Shown piece after piece: positions 50,901-62,274 of a stretch of DNA of 64,000 nt. The stretch is from Ralstonia sp. 25mfcol4.1 (GTDB lineage Bacteria; Pseudomonadota; Gammaproteobacteria; Burkholderiales; Burkholderiaceae). Location: contig NZ_FNJO01000012.1 in NCBI RefSeq assembly GCF_900104095.1, positions 85,218-149,217 of the forward strand, given 5' to 3'. The position numbers were made by a program, and so were the translations under genes. The stretch's first letter is position 1. Each line of letters starts with the position of its first letter. The notes under the pieces are model-generated. The model ran no database searches and had not been told where the DNA came from. It saw nothing but the letters and a program-made list of their open reading frames with translations.

Positions 50901-52307
50901 TCAGTCGGCCAGCAGGCGGGCGCGCGCCTCGGCGAACAACCGGCCCGCATCCCCTTGTAGCGGATGCACGCCGTGCTGCAAGCGGCACGTGCCGCCCGTG
51001 CGGACTTCCGCTAGTGTCTCATGTCCGTGGCTGGCGAACACGCAAGTGGCCAGCGCCTGGGCCCCGTCGAGCCCGGCCAGCGTAGGATGCTGGCCGTCCA
51101 GCACCACGAAATCGGCACGCTGTCCAGCCGCCAGGCCCGCCACCGGCCGTGCCGCCGCCCGCGCGCCGCCGGCCACGGCTTCGAGCCAGAGCCGGTCGGC
51201 CACCTGCGGATGCTTCTCAGACGCCAGCACGTTGCGCCGCTGCAGGCCCAGCCGCTGCCCGTATTCGAACGTGCGCAGTTCCTCGGCCACGCTGACGCTG
51301 GCGTGGCTGTCCGACCCGATGCCCCACCAGCCCTGCTGGGCCAGGTACGGCGCGGCCTCGAACACGCCATCGCCGAGGTTGGCTTCGGTGGTCGGGCAGA
51401 TGCCGGCCACGGCGCCGCTATGGGCCAGCCGCCGGCGCTCGTCCCAATCCATGTGCGTGGCGTGGACCAGGCACCAGCGTTGGTCAACGGGTACGTGGTC
51501 CAGCAGCCATTGCACGGGCCGCACGCCGTTGGCGGCCAGGCAGTCGTCCACTTCCTTCTGCTGTTCGGCGATGTGGATATGCACCGGCGCCGTGGCATCC
51601 ATCGCGTGCAGCGCGGTAACGGCCTGCGTCAGGGCGTGCGGCGGCACCGCGCGCAGCGAATGGGGTGCCAGGCCCAGCCGTGCGCCGTAGGCGGTGCAAT
51701 GCGGCGCCAGTTTTTCCAGCAGCGCCTGCATGGCATCGGCATCGTTCAGGAAGCGGCGCTGGTCGTGCTGCGCGGGCTTGCCGCCAAACCCGGCCGTCTG
51801 GTACAGCACGGGCAGCAGCGTCATGCCGATGCCGGCGGCCTGCGCCGCGCGCAACAGCCGCAGCGACATTTCGGCGCGGTCGGCATACGGCTTGCCTTCG
51901 GGATCGTGATGGACGTAATGGAATTCGCACACGCTGGTGTAGCCGGCGCGTAGCATCTCGATATAGAGCTGCGTGGCGATGGCCTCCAGCGCGTCGGGCG
52001 ACAGGCGCAGCGCAAAGCGGTACATCAGCGTGCGCCAGCTCCAGAACGAATCGCCGCCGGCGGGATCGTCGCCGGGCGACACGCTGCGGTATTCGGTCAG
52101 CCCGGCAAAACCGCGCTGGAAGGCGTGCGAATGGAGATTCGGCATGCCCGGCAGCACCGGGCCGGCCGCCTGCGGCACCGATGGCGCCGGCGCGGCGCCC
52201 GCCGTAATGGTCGTGAAAGCGCCGTTGGCACCCCACTCCAGCAGCACATCGCGTGCCCAGCCATCGGGCAGCAGCGCGTGGCGCGCGAACAGCTGGCCGG
52301 CGCTCAT
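50901..52307 (-). CDS. hutF: Formimidoylglutamate deiminase
   Basis: Amidohydrolase-superfamily enzyme that turns N-formimino-glutamate into N-formylglutamate and ammonia. The 468-residue protein has the metal motif NLHSHAFQRGFAG, VHIHIAEQQKEVDDC, and GIGSDSHASVSVAEELR at the last ligand. Start 52307 overlaps the hutI stop (ATGA). Together with hutG it defines the five-step pathway, rather than HutG-type formiminoglutamase. Confidence 0.94.
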   Translation of the reverse strand: MSAGQLFARHALLPDGWARDVLLEWGANGAFTTITAGAAPAPSVPQAAGPVLPGMPNLHSHAFQRGFAGLTEYRSVSPGDDPAGGDSFWSWRTLMYRFALRLSPDALEAIATQLYIEMLRAGYTSVCEFHYVHHDPEGKPYADRAEMSLRLLRAAQAAGIGMTLLPVLYQTAGFGGKPAQHDQRRFLNDADAMQALLEKLAPHCTAYGARLGLAPHSLRAVPPHALTQAVTALHAMDATAPVHIHIAEQQKEVDDCLAANGVRPVQWLLDHVPVDQRWCLVHATHMDWDERRRLAHSGAVAGICPTTEANLGDGVFEAAPYLAQQGWWGIGSDSHASVSVAEELRTFEYGQRLGLQRRNVLASEKHPQVADRLWLEAVAGGARAAARPVAGLAAGQRADFVVLDGQHPTLAGLDGAQALATCVFASHGHETLAEVRTGGTCRLQHGVHPLQGDAGRLFAEARARLLAD

Positions 52308-53530
52308 CGGAACACCTTGCCCTGCCGCACCACGCCGGCACACGGATTGCGGCCAAACCAGTACGCCAGCTCGGCGGGCGACGCGATGCGCCACAACGCG
52401 AAGTCGGCGGCGCGGCCCACGGCCAGCCGCCCGTGGCGATCCGCCGCGCCGAGCGCGCGCGCCGCGTGCGTGGTCACGCCGGCCAGCGCCTCGGGCACCG
52501 TCATGCGGAACAGCGTGCAGGCCATGTTCATCATCAGCAGCAGCGATGTGGTGGGCGATGTGCCCGGGTTGTGATCGGTGGAAATGGCAATCGGCACGCC
52601 ATGCTGGCGCAGCAGCGCCAGCGGCGGCAGATGGGTGTCACGCAGGAAATAGTAGGCGCCGGGCAGCAGCACGGCCACCGTGCCGGCGGCGGCCATCGCC
52701 ATCACGCCGGCCTCGTCCAGGTGTTCGAGGTGATCCGCCGACAGCGCCTTGTGCCGTGCTGCCAGTGCCGCACCACCCAGGTTGCTCAGTTGCTCGGCAT
52801 GCAGCTTCACGGGCAGGCCGTGGCGCGCGGCGGCCTCGAATACGCGCGCGGTCTGGTCTGGCGAAAATCCGATGCCCTCGCAGAAGGCATCGACGGCATC
52901 GACCAGCTTTTCCTCGGCCAGCGCCGGCAGCATCGTATTGCAGACCAGGTCGATATAGTCGTCGGCGCGGCCCGCGTATTCGGGCGGCAGCGCATGGGCG
53001 CCCAGGAAGGTCGTGTAGACCGTCACGCCATAGGCTTCACCAAGTTGGCGAGCCACGCGCAGTTGCTTGCGCTCGGCGTCGAGTGACAAGCCATAGCCGG
53101 ACTTGATTTCGATGGTGGTCACGCCCTCGGCCAGCAGCGCCTCCAGCCGTACGGCCGCCTGCGCGAACAGCGTAGCCTCGTCGGCCTCGCGCGTGGCCCG
53201 CACCGTGGATACGATGCCGCCCCCGGCGCGCGCGATGTCCTCGTAGCTGGCACCCGCCAGCCGCATCGCGAATTCGTCGGCGCGCTGGCCGCCGTACACC
53301 AGGTGCGTATGGCAGTCGATCAGGCCGGGGGTGATCCACGCGCCGCCGGCATCGTGCCGGTCGAGATGGCGATAGCTGTCGGGCAGGTCGGCCAGCGCCC
53401 CGAGCCAGCCGATGCGGCCCTGTTCGATCACCAGCGCGCCGTCGCGGACGGCCCGTTCGGGGTCCGCGTCGGGCAGCAGGTGGCAGTGATGCCAGACGCC
53501 ATCGGCGGCGGGCGCGTCGTGGAAGTTCAT
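52304..53530 (-). CDS. hutI: Imidazolonepropionase
   Basis: Hydrolyses 4-imidazolone-5-propionate to N-formimino-glutamate. The 408-residue amidohydrolase has DCHTHLVYGGQRADEFAMR, TTIEIKSGYGLSLDAERKQL, PVKLHAEQLSNLGGA and ISTDHNPGTSP. Overlaps both hutF and hutD by ATGA. Confidence 0.95.
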   Translation of the reverse strand: MNFHDAPAADGVWHHCHLLPDADPERAVRDGALVIEQGRIGWLGALADLPDSYRHLDRHDAGGAWITPGLIDCHTHLVYGGQRADEFAMRLAGASYEDIARAGGGIVSTVRATREADEATLFAQAAVRLEALLAEGVTTIEIKSGYGLSLDAERKQLRVARQLGEAYGVTVYTTFLGAHALPPEYAGRADDYIDLVCNTMLPALAEEKLVDAVDAFCEGIGFSPDQTARVFEAAARHGLPVKLHAEQLSNLGGAALAARHKALSADHLEHLDEAGVMAMAAAGTVAVLLPGAYYFLRDTHLPPLALLRQHGVPIAISTDHNPGTSPTTSLLLMMNMACTLFRMTVPEALAGVTTHAARALGAADRHGRLAVGRAADFALWRIASPAELAYWFGRNPCAGVVRQGKVFR

Positions 53531-54125
53531 CGGTCCTGCTCCCTATGCAGTATCACGCGCAGGCACAGCGCGGAAAGTTCGGTGTGGGCGCATGTGACGG
53601 CCGGCGAACCGGCCGGCATCAGTATGCCCTCGCCCGCCGACAGGTGCTGGCCGTCGCCGCTGCGGCTGTCGCTGGCATCCCAGTCGCCGCGCAGCGCCAG
53701 CACCAGCACCGTGGCGTAAGTGGGCACCGCCGTGAACGGCTGCCGCATCAGGCTGACTTCGGCGCGGCAGCGACCCCGGCGCGTCATCACGTTGAGGTCG
53801 CGTGTCGGGCCATCGACCAGCGCGGCATGGATAGCCGTATCGCCAGAAAACGCGTACGGCTCGCCCACGCGCACGAGCTTGTGGCAGAACGAATCGTCGT
53901 GGGCCTGCAGATGCACGCCGGCGCCGTCGATCAGCACGATCTGCCTGTCGATGCCGGGAAAGGCCGAGAACGGCCCGTCCGTGGCGATATCGGCCACGCT
54001 GACGCGCCAGTCGAACGCGTCCATGCCGGCGCCCGGCGGCCATACGGCAATCTCGCGCGTAGTTCCGCCGCCGTTCTTCCACGGCGTGGGCGCGATGGCG
54101 TCGAGCGCGAACCGCGTGACGGGCA

Positions 54126-54126
<1 letters not shown>
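53527..54126 (-). CDS. hutD: HutD family cupin protein
   Basis: A 199-residue bicupin found in hut operons; in Pseudomonas fluorescens, loss affects growth on histidine, and a governor role in limiting hut expression has been proposed. The start MPVTRFALDAIAPTPWKNGG and TREIAVWPPGAG are family hallmarks. The ATG overlaps the hutU stop by one base (TGATG) and its stop overlaps hutI. Confidence 0.9.
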
Positions 54127-55829
<1,703 letters not shown>

Positions 55830-55880
55830 GGTGTGTCTCGGTATGTTTGATGACTGGTCGGATCTGGATGCGCTTGCGTC

Positions 55881-57443
55881 TCAAGCGGCGACGTTCGTCG
55901 GCAAGATGCCCCGCACCGCCTCGGGCCAGCCCGCGCCGGCGTCGCCCTGCACCACCCATTGCTTCATCGCCTCGATGTCGGGCGCCAGATAACGGTCGGA
56001 TTCCACAAAGGCCACGCGGCTGCGGATGCGTGCCAGTTCCTGCTCCACCAGCGGCGACGACTTCAGCGGCCGATGGAATTCGATGCCCTGCGCGGCGGCC
56101 ATGGCCTCGATGCCGACGATCACGGCCGTGTTGGCGGCCATGTCGCCCAGGCGGCGTGCGCCGTAGGTGGCCATCGACACATGGTCTTCCTGGTTGGCCG
56201 ACGTAGGCAGGCTGTCCACACTGGACGGATGCGCCAGCGACTTGTTCTCGGACGCCAGCGCCGCCGCCGTGACCTGGGCAATCATGAAGCCCGAGTTCAG
56301 GCCGCCGTCGCGCACCAGGAACGGCGGCAGGCCGGACAGTCCAGTGTCCAGCAGCAGCGCCAGGCGGCGTTCGGAAATGGCGCCGATCTCGGCGATGGCC
56401 AGCGCGATGATGTCGGCCGCGAAGGCCACCGGCTCGGCGTGGAAGTTGCCGCCGGACACCACGTCGCCCTGTTCGGAAAACACCAGCGGGTTGTCGGACG
56501 CGGCGTTGGCCTCGATGCGCAGGACGCGCGCGGCGTGGGCCAGGTTGTCCAGGCACGCGCCCATCACCTGCGGCTGGCAGCGGATCGAATACGGGTCCTG
56601 CACACGCCCGCAGGCCTTGTGCGAATCGACGATCTCGCTGCCGTCGAGCATCGCGCGCACGGCGCCGGCCACGGCAATCTGGCCCGCCTGCCCGCGCGCG
56701 TCATGAATGCGGGCATCGAACGGCTTGACCGATCCCTTGATGGCTTCCAGCGACAGCGCCCCTGCCACCAGCCCTGCCGCGAAGGCATCCTCGGCGGCAA
56801 ACAGCCCGGCCAGCGCCAGCGCCGTGGACACCTGCGTGCCGTTCAGCAGCGCCAGCCCTTCCTTCGGCCCCAGCGTGAAGACGTCCAGCCCGGCATGGGC
56901 CAGCCCTTGCGCGGCCGGCACGCGGCGCCCGTCGATCATCACATCGCCCACGCCAATCAACGTGCAGGACATGTGCGCCAGCGGCGCCAGATCGCCCGAG
57001 GCACCGACCGATCCCTTGGCGGGGATGCACGGCGACACGCCGTGGTTGGTCAGCGCCAGCAGCGCCTCGATCAGTTCCGGACGCACGCCCGAATGACCGC
57101 GCGCCAGGCTGACGGCCTTGATCGCCAGGATCAGCCGCACCGTATCGGCCGGCAGGTCGGCGCCGGTACCCACGCTGTGCGACAGCACCAGGTTGCGCTG
57201 CAGTTCGGCCAGCTTGTCGTGGGCGATGCGCGATTGCGCCAGCTTGCCGAAGCCGGTGTTGATGCCGTAGACCACGGCGTCGGCGTCGATGATGTCCTGC
57301 ACCGTGGCCTGCGCGGCGCGCACGCCGGCCCAGGCCGATTCGGCCATCGCCAGCCTCACTTCGCCACGATAGATGCGGCGCAGGTCGTCCAGCGACACGT
57401 GGCCAGGGTTCAGGGTCAGGAGGGAGCGGGAATCGTTGGTCAT
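55881..57443 (-). CDS. hutH: Histidine ammonia-lyase
   Basis: First step of histidine breakdown, to urocanate and ammonia. The 520-residue protein has YGINTGFGKLAQSRI with the active-site tyrosine (Y59) and the MIO-forming A148-S149-G150 in GSVGASGDLAPLAH, then NGTQVSTALAL and FHAEPVAFAADI. Start 57443 is the family start; a longer frame is not supported. A HutC-like operator lies 25-38 bp upstream. Confidence 0.96.
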   Translation of the reverse strand: MTNDSRSLLTLNPGHVSLDDLRRIYRGEVRLAMAESAWAGVRAAQATVQDIIDADAVVYGINTGFGKLAQSRIAHDKLAELQRNLVLSHSVGTGADLPADTVRLILAIKAVSLARGHSGVRPELIEALLALTNHGVSPCIPAKGSVGASGDLAPLAHMSCTLIGVGDVMIDGRRVPAAQGLAHAGLDVFTLGPKEGLALLNGTQVSTALALAGLFAAEDAFAAGLVAGALSLEAIKGSVKPFDARIHDARGQAGQIAVAGAVRAMLDGSEIVDSHKACGRVQDPYSIRCQPQVMGACLDNLAHAARVLRIEANAASDNPLVFSEQGDVVSGGNFHAEPVAFAADIIALAIAEIGAISERRLALLLDTGLSGLPPFLVRDGGLNSGFMIAQVTAAALASENKSLAHPSSVDSLPTSANQEDHVSMATYGARRLGDMAANTAVIVGIEAMAAAQGIEFHRPLKSSPLVEQELARIRSRVAFVESDRYLAPDIEAMKQWVVQGDAGAGWPEAVRGILPTNVAA

Positions 57444-57467
57444 CTGCGTACGTCTTTGTTGTATGAG

Positions 57468-57481
57468 CCTGTCTATACAGG
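57468..57481 (-). promoter_or_regulatory. HutC-like operator upstream of hutH
   Basis: CCTGTCTATACAGG, a near-palindrome close to the HutC core TGTATATACA, between hutC and hutH. Confidence 0.7.
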
Positions 57482-57535
57482 TTAGTCGAAAAATAAACCC
57501 GATGGCCAGCTTTTGACTGACCGCGGGAATCTGTT

Positions 57536-58297
57536 CTAGCCGAAGGCGGGATTGCCGTCGGCGCGAAACCGGCTGCCCAGCCGATACCGGTTGCCCGGGT
57601 GCAGGCAGCGAACGAATGTGACTGGCACGCCATGCGTCCAGGTGCGGCGTGTCAGCAGCAGGCACGGTTGCGTGGGCGGCATCTCCAGATGCGCGGCCTG
57701 CTCGGCCGTGGCGGCAATGGCATCGACCACATGCTCCACCTGGTCATACGGCACGTTGCGCAGCAGGTATTCGCCGGGCTGCGTATCGGCAAAATTCTGG
57801 GTGATGAAATCGGGCGCCACGCGCGGATTCACGTAGCGGTCCTCCAGCTGCACCGGCAGGCCGTCTTCGCGATGGATGCAGATCGAGTGGTACACCGATT
57901 CGCCGGTGCGCAGTTCCAGCGCGGCGGCCACCTCGATCGACGCCGACACGCGCTCCACCAGGATCACGTCGCAGGCGTAGTCATGGCCGCGCATGCGGAT
58001 CTCGTCCTGCAGGTTGACCACCGACAGCAGCGTGGATTGCGGCTTGTGTTCGGCCACGAACGTGCCCACGCCGGCAACGCGCACCACCCTGCCCTGTTCC
58101 GACAACTCGCGCAACGCCCGGTTGACCGTCATGCGCGACACCGAGAAGCGGTTCACCAGTTCCTGCTCGGACGGCACGCGGTCGCCGGGCTGCCACGCGC
58201 CGCTCTGGATCTGGCGCGCGATGTACTCCTTCACCTGCTGATATAGCGCGGCCGGAGCGTTGGACGGGGGAGGTGCCGGGTTGGCGGACGGATTCAT
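57536..58297 (-). CDS. hutC: Histidine utilisation repressor HutC
   Basis: GntR-family repressor, HutC subfamily, 253 residues. The N-terminal winged helix has LYQQVKEYIARQIQSGAW, VPSEQELVNRFSVSRMTVNR and RVAGVGTFVAEHKPQ. The UTRA domain (LLLTRRTWTHGVPVTFVR) is expected to bind urocanate. It lies between the transporter ATPase and hutH in the operon direction, so it would be autoregulated. Confidence 0.93.
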   Translation of the reverse strand: MNPSANPAPPPSNAPAALYQQVKEYIARQIQSGAWQPGDRVPSEQELVNRFSVSRMTVNRALRELSEQGRVVRVAGVGTFVAEHKPQSTLLSVVNLQDEIRMRGHDYACDVILVERVSASIEVAAALELRTGESVYHSICIHREDGLPVQLEDRYVNPRVAPDFITQNFADTQPGEYLLRNVPYDQVEHVVDAIAATAEQAAHLEMPPTQPCLLLTRRTWTHGVPVTFVRCLHPGNRYRLGSRFRADGNPAFG

Positions 58298-58326
58298 GAC
58301 CTGTTGCGGAATGCCGGATTGCCGGT

Positions 58327-59106
58327 TCAGTGCTCGGCCGATGCCATGGCTTCGGCGCGAATCTCCTCGGTGAGCCGCGCCTTGAGCACGGAAAACTCGG
58401 GCGATGTCTTGATCGTGTAATGGCGCGGATGGGCAAAGTCCACCGCGATCTCGCTCTTGATCCGACCGGGCCGCGCGGAAAACACCGCCACGCGGTTGGC
58501 CATGAAAATGGCCTCGTCGATATCGTGCGTGACGAATAATACCGTCTTGCGATGCGACTCCCAGATGCCGAGCAGCAGCTCCTGCATCAGCACGCGCGTC
58601 TGGTTGTCCAGCGCGCCGAACGGCTCGTCCAGCAACAGGATCTTCGGATCGTTGGCCAGCGCCCGCGCAATCGCCGTGCGCTGCTGCATGCCGCCCGACA
58701 GCTGCTTCGGATAATGCTGCTCGAAGCCGCGCAGTCCCACGCGGGCGATAAAGAAATCGCTACGTTCCTTCTGCTCGGCCGGGCTCATGCCGCGCTCGCG
58801 CAGCCCGAAGCGCACGTTCTGCTCGATCGTCAGCCACGGAAACAGCGTGTACGACTGGAACACCATGCCGCGGTCGGCGCCCGGGCCGGCCACCGGCTGG
58901 CCGTCCAGCAGCACGCGGCCGCCGCTGGGTGTGTCGAGCCCGGCCACGATGCGCAGCAGCGTGGATTTGCCGCAGCCCGACGGGCCCAGGATCGTCACGA
59001 AATCGTTGTCGCGCACTTCGAAGTCGACAGGCAGCAACGCCTGCGTGCTGCCGCCGCGCGGATTCTCGAAAGTACGGGATACCTGCTGGATCGACAGCGC
59101 GCTCAT
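58327..59106 (-). CDS. ABC transporter ATP-binding protein (NitT/TauT type)
   Basis: A 259-residue ATPase. Walker A is GPSGCGKST, signature LSGGMQQRTAIARALA, Walker B LLLDEPFGALD and the switch TVLFVTHDIDEAIF. It closely follows the TauB/SsuB/NrtD pattern. It overlaps the permease stop by ATGA and lies 29 bp from hutC. With the HutC-like site in front of the binding-protein gene, it most likely imports histidine, urocanate or a related imidazole. Confidence 0.9.
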   Translation of the reverse strand: MSALSIQQVSRTFENPRGGSTQALLPVDFEVRDNDFVTILGPSGCGKSTLLRIVAGLDTPSGGRVLLDGQPVAGPGADRGMVFQSYTLFPWLTIEQNVRFGLRERGMSPAEQKERSDFFIARVGLRGFEQHYPKQLSGGMQQRTAIARALANDPKILLLDEPFGALDNQTRVLMQELLLGIWESHRKTVLFVTHDIDEAIFMANRVAVFSARPGRIKSEIAVDFAHPRHYTIKTSPEFSVLKARLTEEIRAEAMASAEH

Positions 59107-59975
59107 TTGATCGAACTCCACGGAAACAGGCGCTGGTTGGCCAGCTTGAAGACCAGGTCGGACACCAGCCCGATGCAGCCGATGACGATGATGCCGAAGA
59201 TGATCTGCCCGGTGTTCAGCAGCGCCTGGCTGTCGGTAATCATGTGGCCGATGCCCGAGGACGAGCCGATCAGCTCGGCCACGATCACGTACGTCCACGC
59301 CCAGCCCAGTACCAGCCGCAGCGTCTCGGCAATCTCGGGCGCCGCGCCCGGGATCAGCACGCGGCGCACGATGCCGCGCGGCGTGGCGCCCAGCGTGTAG
59401 GCGGCCTCCACCAGGTCCTTGCGCGCGCCGCCCACCGTGACCGCCACCATCAGCACGATCTGGAAAAACGAGCCGATGAAGATCACCAGCAGCTTCTGCG
59501 TCTCGCCGATGCCGGCCCACAGGATCAGCAGCGGAATGAACGCCGACGCCGGCAGGTAGCGGCAGAACGACACGAACGGCTCGAAGAACGCCTCGGCCGC
59601 CTTGTAGGACCCCATGAAAATGCCCAGCGGCACGGCCAGCACGGCGGCCAGCACGAAGCCGCCAACCACGCGCCAGACGGTCATGCCGATATCGCCGATG
59701 AAGCCGTACTGCGTGAACAGCAGCCAGCCCTCGTGCGCCATCGTCACCGGATCAGCCAGGAACGTGCGCGGCACGAAGCCGCCCAGCGTCACCACGGCCC
59801 AGACGCCAAAAAATGCAACGAAGAACGACAGGCCAAGGATCCAGCGGGCCCGCGCCGACACTGGCACCAGCGGCGACAGCCACGGATGGCGCGCACGCGG
59901 CACACGGTCCGCCGGCTGGGCGGCGATGGGCGCGGGCGGGCGCGCGGCGGCGGGAGCTTGCACGGACGACGACAT
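59103..59975 (-). CDS. ABC transporter permease (NitT/TauT type)
   Basis: A 290-residue permease. A Pro/Ala-rich cytoplasmic N-terminus of about 40 residues is followed by about six helices. The EAA loop is seen around EAAYTLGATPRGIVRRVLIPGA. Start 59975 has GGAG six bases upstream; an earlier ATG at 60011 would overlap the binding-protein gene and lacks a good site. It pairs with the ATPase downstream and the binding protein upstream. Confidence 0.9.
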   Translation of the reverse strand: MSSSVQAPAAARPPAPIAAQPADRVPRARHPWLSPLVPVSARARWILGLSFFVAFFGVWAVVTLGGFVPRTFLADPVTMAHEGWLLFTQYGFIGDIGMTVWRVVGGFVLAAVLAVPLGIFMGSYKAAEAFFEPFVSFCRYLPASAFIPLLILWAGIGETQKLLVIFIGSFFQIVLMVAVTVGGARKDLVEAAYTLGATPRGIVRRVLIPGAAPEIAETLRLVLGWAWTYVIVAELIGSSSGIGHMITDSQALLNTGQIIFGIIVIGCIGLVSDLVFKLANQRLFPWSSIK

Positions 59976-59988
59976 CGCGGACTCCGGC

Positions 59989-60951
59989 TTACTTGAGGTA
60001 TCGGGCGTCATAGAGCGCCGTCACGTCGGGCACCTGGCGGATCACGCCGATGTCCTTGAGCACGTCGGCCGCTTCCTTGCTGAAGCTGGCCAGTTCGCCC
60101 GAGAAGAACTTCTGGTTGGCCGCCTTGTCCTGCCAGCGCAGGTAGGCCGACGACTTGGCAAACTGCTCGCCGGTCTGCTTGACCGCCGCGCCCATGATGT
60201 CGTTGGATTTCTCCGGCTCCTTGCGGATCATCTCCAGCGCCTCGAAATAGCTGTCGACCAGCGCCTGGGCGGCCTTGGGATTGTCCTTGAGCCATTTCGG
60301 CGCACAGCCCAGCGTGTCGGTCACCATCGGGTAGTCGAGCGTGGTGGCCAGGATCTTTCCGCGGTCCGGATTGGCGCGCACGGTGGACAGATAGGGCTCG
60401 TACGTCATGGCGCCGTCGTTCTGGCCCGCCACGAACGCCTGCGCGGCCGCCTGCGGCGACAGCGTGGTCAGCTTCACGTCCTTGAGCGTCATCCCGTTCT
60501 TCTTCAGCATCCACGCCAGCCCGAAGTACGGCGCGGTGCCCGGCGCATCGACGCCGATGGTCTTGCCCTTGAGGTCCGCAAACGTCTTCACATCGCTGCG
60601 CACGGCCAGGCCGTCGGCGCCGTACGACTTGTCGAGCTGGACGATCTGGGTGATGGGCACGCCGTTGGCGTTCCAGGCCACGTGGGTCTCCACGGTGGTG
60701 GCCGCGCACTGGATGGCCCCGGAGGCCAGCGCCAGATGGCGGTCCTTCTGCGGAATCATCTTGATGTCCACATCCACGCCGTGCTTCTTGAAGATGCCCG
60801 CCTTGTCGGCCAGCGTCAGCGGCGCGAAACCGGTCCAGCCGCTCATGCCGATGGTGACCGGCGTGTTCTGGGCATAAGCGGGCGCGGCCAGGGCTGCGGC
60901 GGCAAGGGTGGACGCAACTGCGGCAAAACGGAACGGCAAGGGCAGCTTCAT
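59989..60951 (-). CDS. ABC transporter substrate-binding protein (NitT/TauT type)
   Basis: A 320-residue periplasmic receptor. The signal peptide ends near ALAAPAYAQN. The mature domain has VTIGMSGWTGFAPLTLADKA, IFKKHGVDVDIKMIP, LKGKTIGVDAPGTAPYFGL and AFVAGQNDGAMTYEPYLST, the NMT1/NrtA/TauA pattern. Start 60951 (MKLPLPFRF) begins the signal. It leads the transporter operon in front of hutC. Ligand inferred as histidine or urocanate from regulon context. Confidence 0.88.
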   Translation of the reverse strand: MKLPLPFRFAAVASTLAAAALAAPAYAQNTPVTIGMSGWTGFAPLTLADKAGIFKKHGVDVDIKMIPQKDRHLALASGAIQCAATTVETHVAWNANGVPITQIVQLDKSYGADGLAVRSDVKTFADLKGKTIGVDAPGTAPYFGLAWMLKKNGMTLKDVKLTTLSPQAAAQAFVAGQNDGAMTYEPYLSTVRANPDRGKILATTLDYPMVTDTLGCAPKWLKDNPKAAQALVDSYFEALEMIRKEPEKSNDIMGAAVKQTGEQFAKSSAYLRWQDKAANQKFFSGELASFSKEAADVLKDIGVIRQVPDVTALYDARYLK

Positions 60952-60995
60952 GCTGTCGGCTCCATCAGTCGTGGGGTGAACGCAATCTATCAATG

Positions 60996-61008
60996 CTGTA
61001 TATACAAG
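60996..61008 (-). promoter_or_regulatory. HutC-like operator upstream of the transporter operon
   Basis: CTGTATATACAAG with the exact core TGTATATACA, about 45 bp upstream of the binding-protein start. Confidence 0.75.
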
Positions 61009-61150
61009 TCAAACCCGGGGTTTACCTGAGTCGTCAACCAAGTGCGCCAGGCTGAATCCGCCAGCAGACGCGCCATGGCGGTGCATGCGCATGTTGCGGC
61101 GCACCGAACACAATCACCAGGGATGGGATCCAAGCCCGCCATGCACCGTT

Positions 61151-61164
61151 CTTGTATAGACAGG
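61151..61164. promoter_or_regulatory. Third HutC-like site
   Basis: CTTGTATAGACAGG, one base off the core palindrome, about 150 bp further upstream. It may help looping or be a chance match. Confidence 0.45.
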
Positions 61165-61238
61165 AAGAAACGCGGAAACGCTACGCAATCGCCATGCCCG
61201 CCGGCGGAGGGCCGGCGGCGGCCCCCTGCGGGCCGGCT

Positions 61239-62264
61239 CTAGCGATCAAAGAAGGAAGTGACGGTGGGATAACGCAGCCGCAGGCGCAGTTCGCGCTTGA
61301 GCCGGCGGTTGTCGAGCCGGCGCGATTCGCTCATGAAGCTCAGGAGCGTGGGGTCGATGGTGTCCCGCGCCTGCTGGCGGGTGATGCGCGGCGGGCGGGG
61401 CAGGCCCTTGCGGTCTGCCACGAGGTCGAAATAGTCGGCCATGCGCAGTTCGGTGTCGTCGCTGGCATGCACCACGCGCTGCGGACGGCCGCGCCACAGC
61501 GCGGCGATCATCGCCCGCGCCAGGTCGTCGGCGTGGATATGGCTGGTGTAGACGTCGTCCTGGGACGCCAGCGCGGGCGTGCCCTTGTGCAGGCGCGCCA
61601 CGGGCAGCCGGTCTTCGGCATAGATGCCGGGAATGCGCACGATGCCGGTCCGCCAGCCGGCGTCGCGGCCAAACGCGCGCACCGCCGCTTCAGCCGCCAC
61701 GCGCCGCCGGGCCCGTGCAGTCTGCGGACGCACCGCATGAAATTCCTGCACGCGCGCGCCGCCGCGGTCGCCGTAGACGCCGGTGGTGCTGGCGTAGATG
61801 AAGGCCTCCGGGGCACGGTGGCGCGCGGACGCCTCAAACGCGCGGTGCCAGCCCCGCTCGGGTAGAATGGCGGCCTCGCTGACGCCCGGCCGCAGGGCGC
61901 GCGTGCGACGCCAGCTGGTGCGCCGCAGCGCACCCAGCAACGCCTGCGTGCGTGGATCGCCATCGCCGTGACCGGGCGGCGGCGCCAGGTCGATGACCCG
62001 TCCGGCCAGCCGCGACAGCCTTGCCAGCGTGGCCGGCTGGTCCAGATTGGCCACCAGCGGTATCGCGCCGGCCTCGCGCAGTTCTGCCTGGCGCGATGGT
62101 TGCGACGTTACGGCGAACACGCGCATGCGCGTGGCCAGCACTCGCAGGATGCGGGTGCCAACATCGCCGCAGCCAACGATCAGCAGGCGCGGACGGCCCA
62201 GCCGCCGATGCCGAACGCCCCGTGGGGAAGACAACGCCGCTTGCGGCGACAGAATTTGGTTCAT
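61239..62264 (-). CDS. NAD-dependent epimerase/dehydratase family protein
   Basis: A 341-residue SDR-fold protein. The nucleotide motif GCGDVGTRI is at about 32-40 after a basic N-terminal tail. YASTTGVYGDRGG, IVRIPGIYAEDRLP and DVYTSHIHADDLARAMIAA follow. The family (YeeZ/YlbE-like) often lacks assigned substrates. Its start is only 10 bp from the divergent ferredoxin-reductase start. Confidence 0.82.
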   Translation of the reverse strand: MNQILSPQAALSSPRGVRHRRLGRPRLLIVGCGDVGTRILRVLATRMRVFAVTSQPSRQAELREAGAIPLVANLDQPATLARLSRLAGRVIDLAPPPGHGDGDPRTQALLGALRRTSWRRTRALRPGVSEAAILPERGWHRAFEASARHRAPEAFIYASTTGVYGDRGGARVQEFHAVRPQTARARRRVAAEAAVRAFGRDAGWRTGIVRIPGIYAEDRLPVARLHKGTPALASQDDVYTSHIHADDLARAMIAALWRGRPQRVVHASDDTELRMADYFDLVADRKGLPRPPRITRQQARDTIDPTLLSFMSESRRLDNRRLKRELRLRLRYPTVTSFFDR

Positions 62265-62274
62265 AGACCCGATT

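Noticed and set aside
59976..60011. Earlier ATG for the hut-linked ABC permease
   Set aside because: It would overlap the binding-protein stop and lacks a ribosome-binding site, while the ATG at 59975 has GGAG at good spacing.
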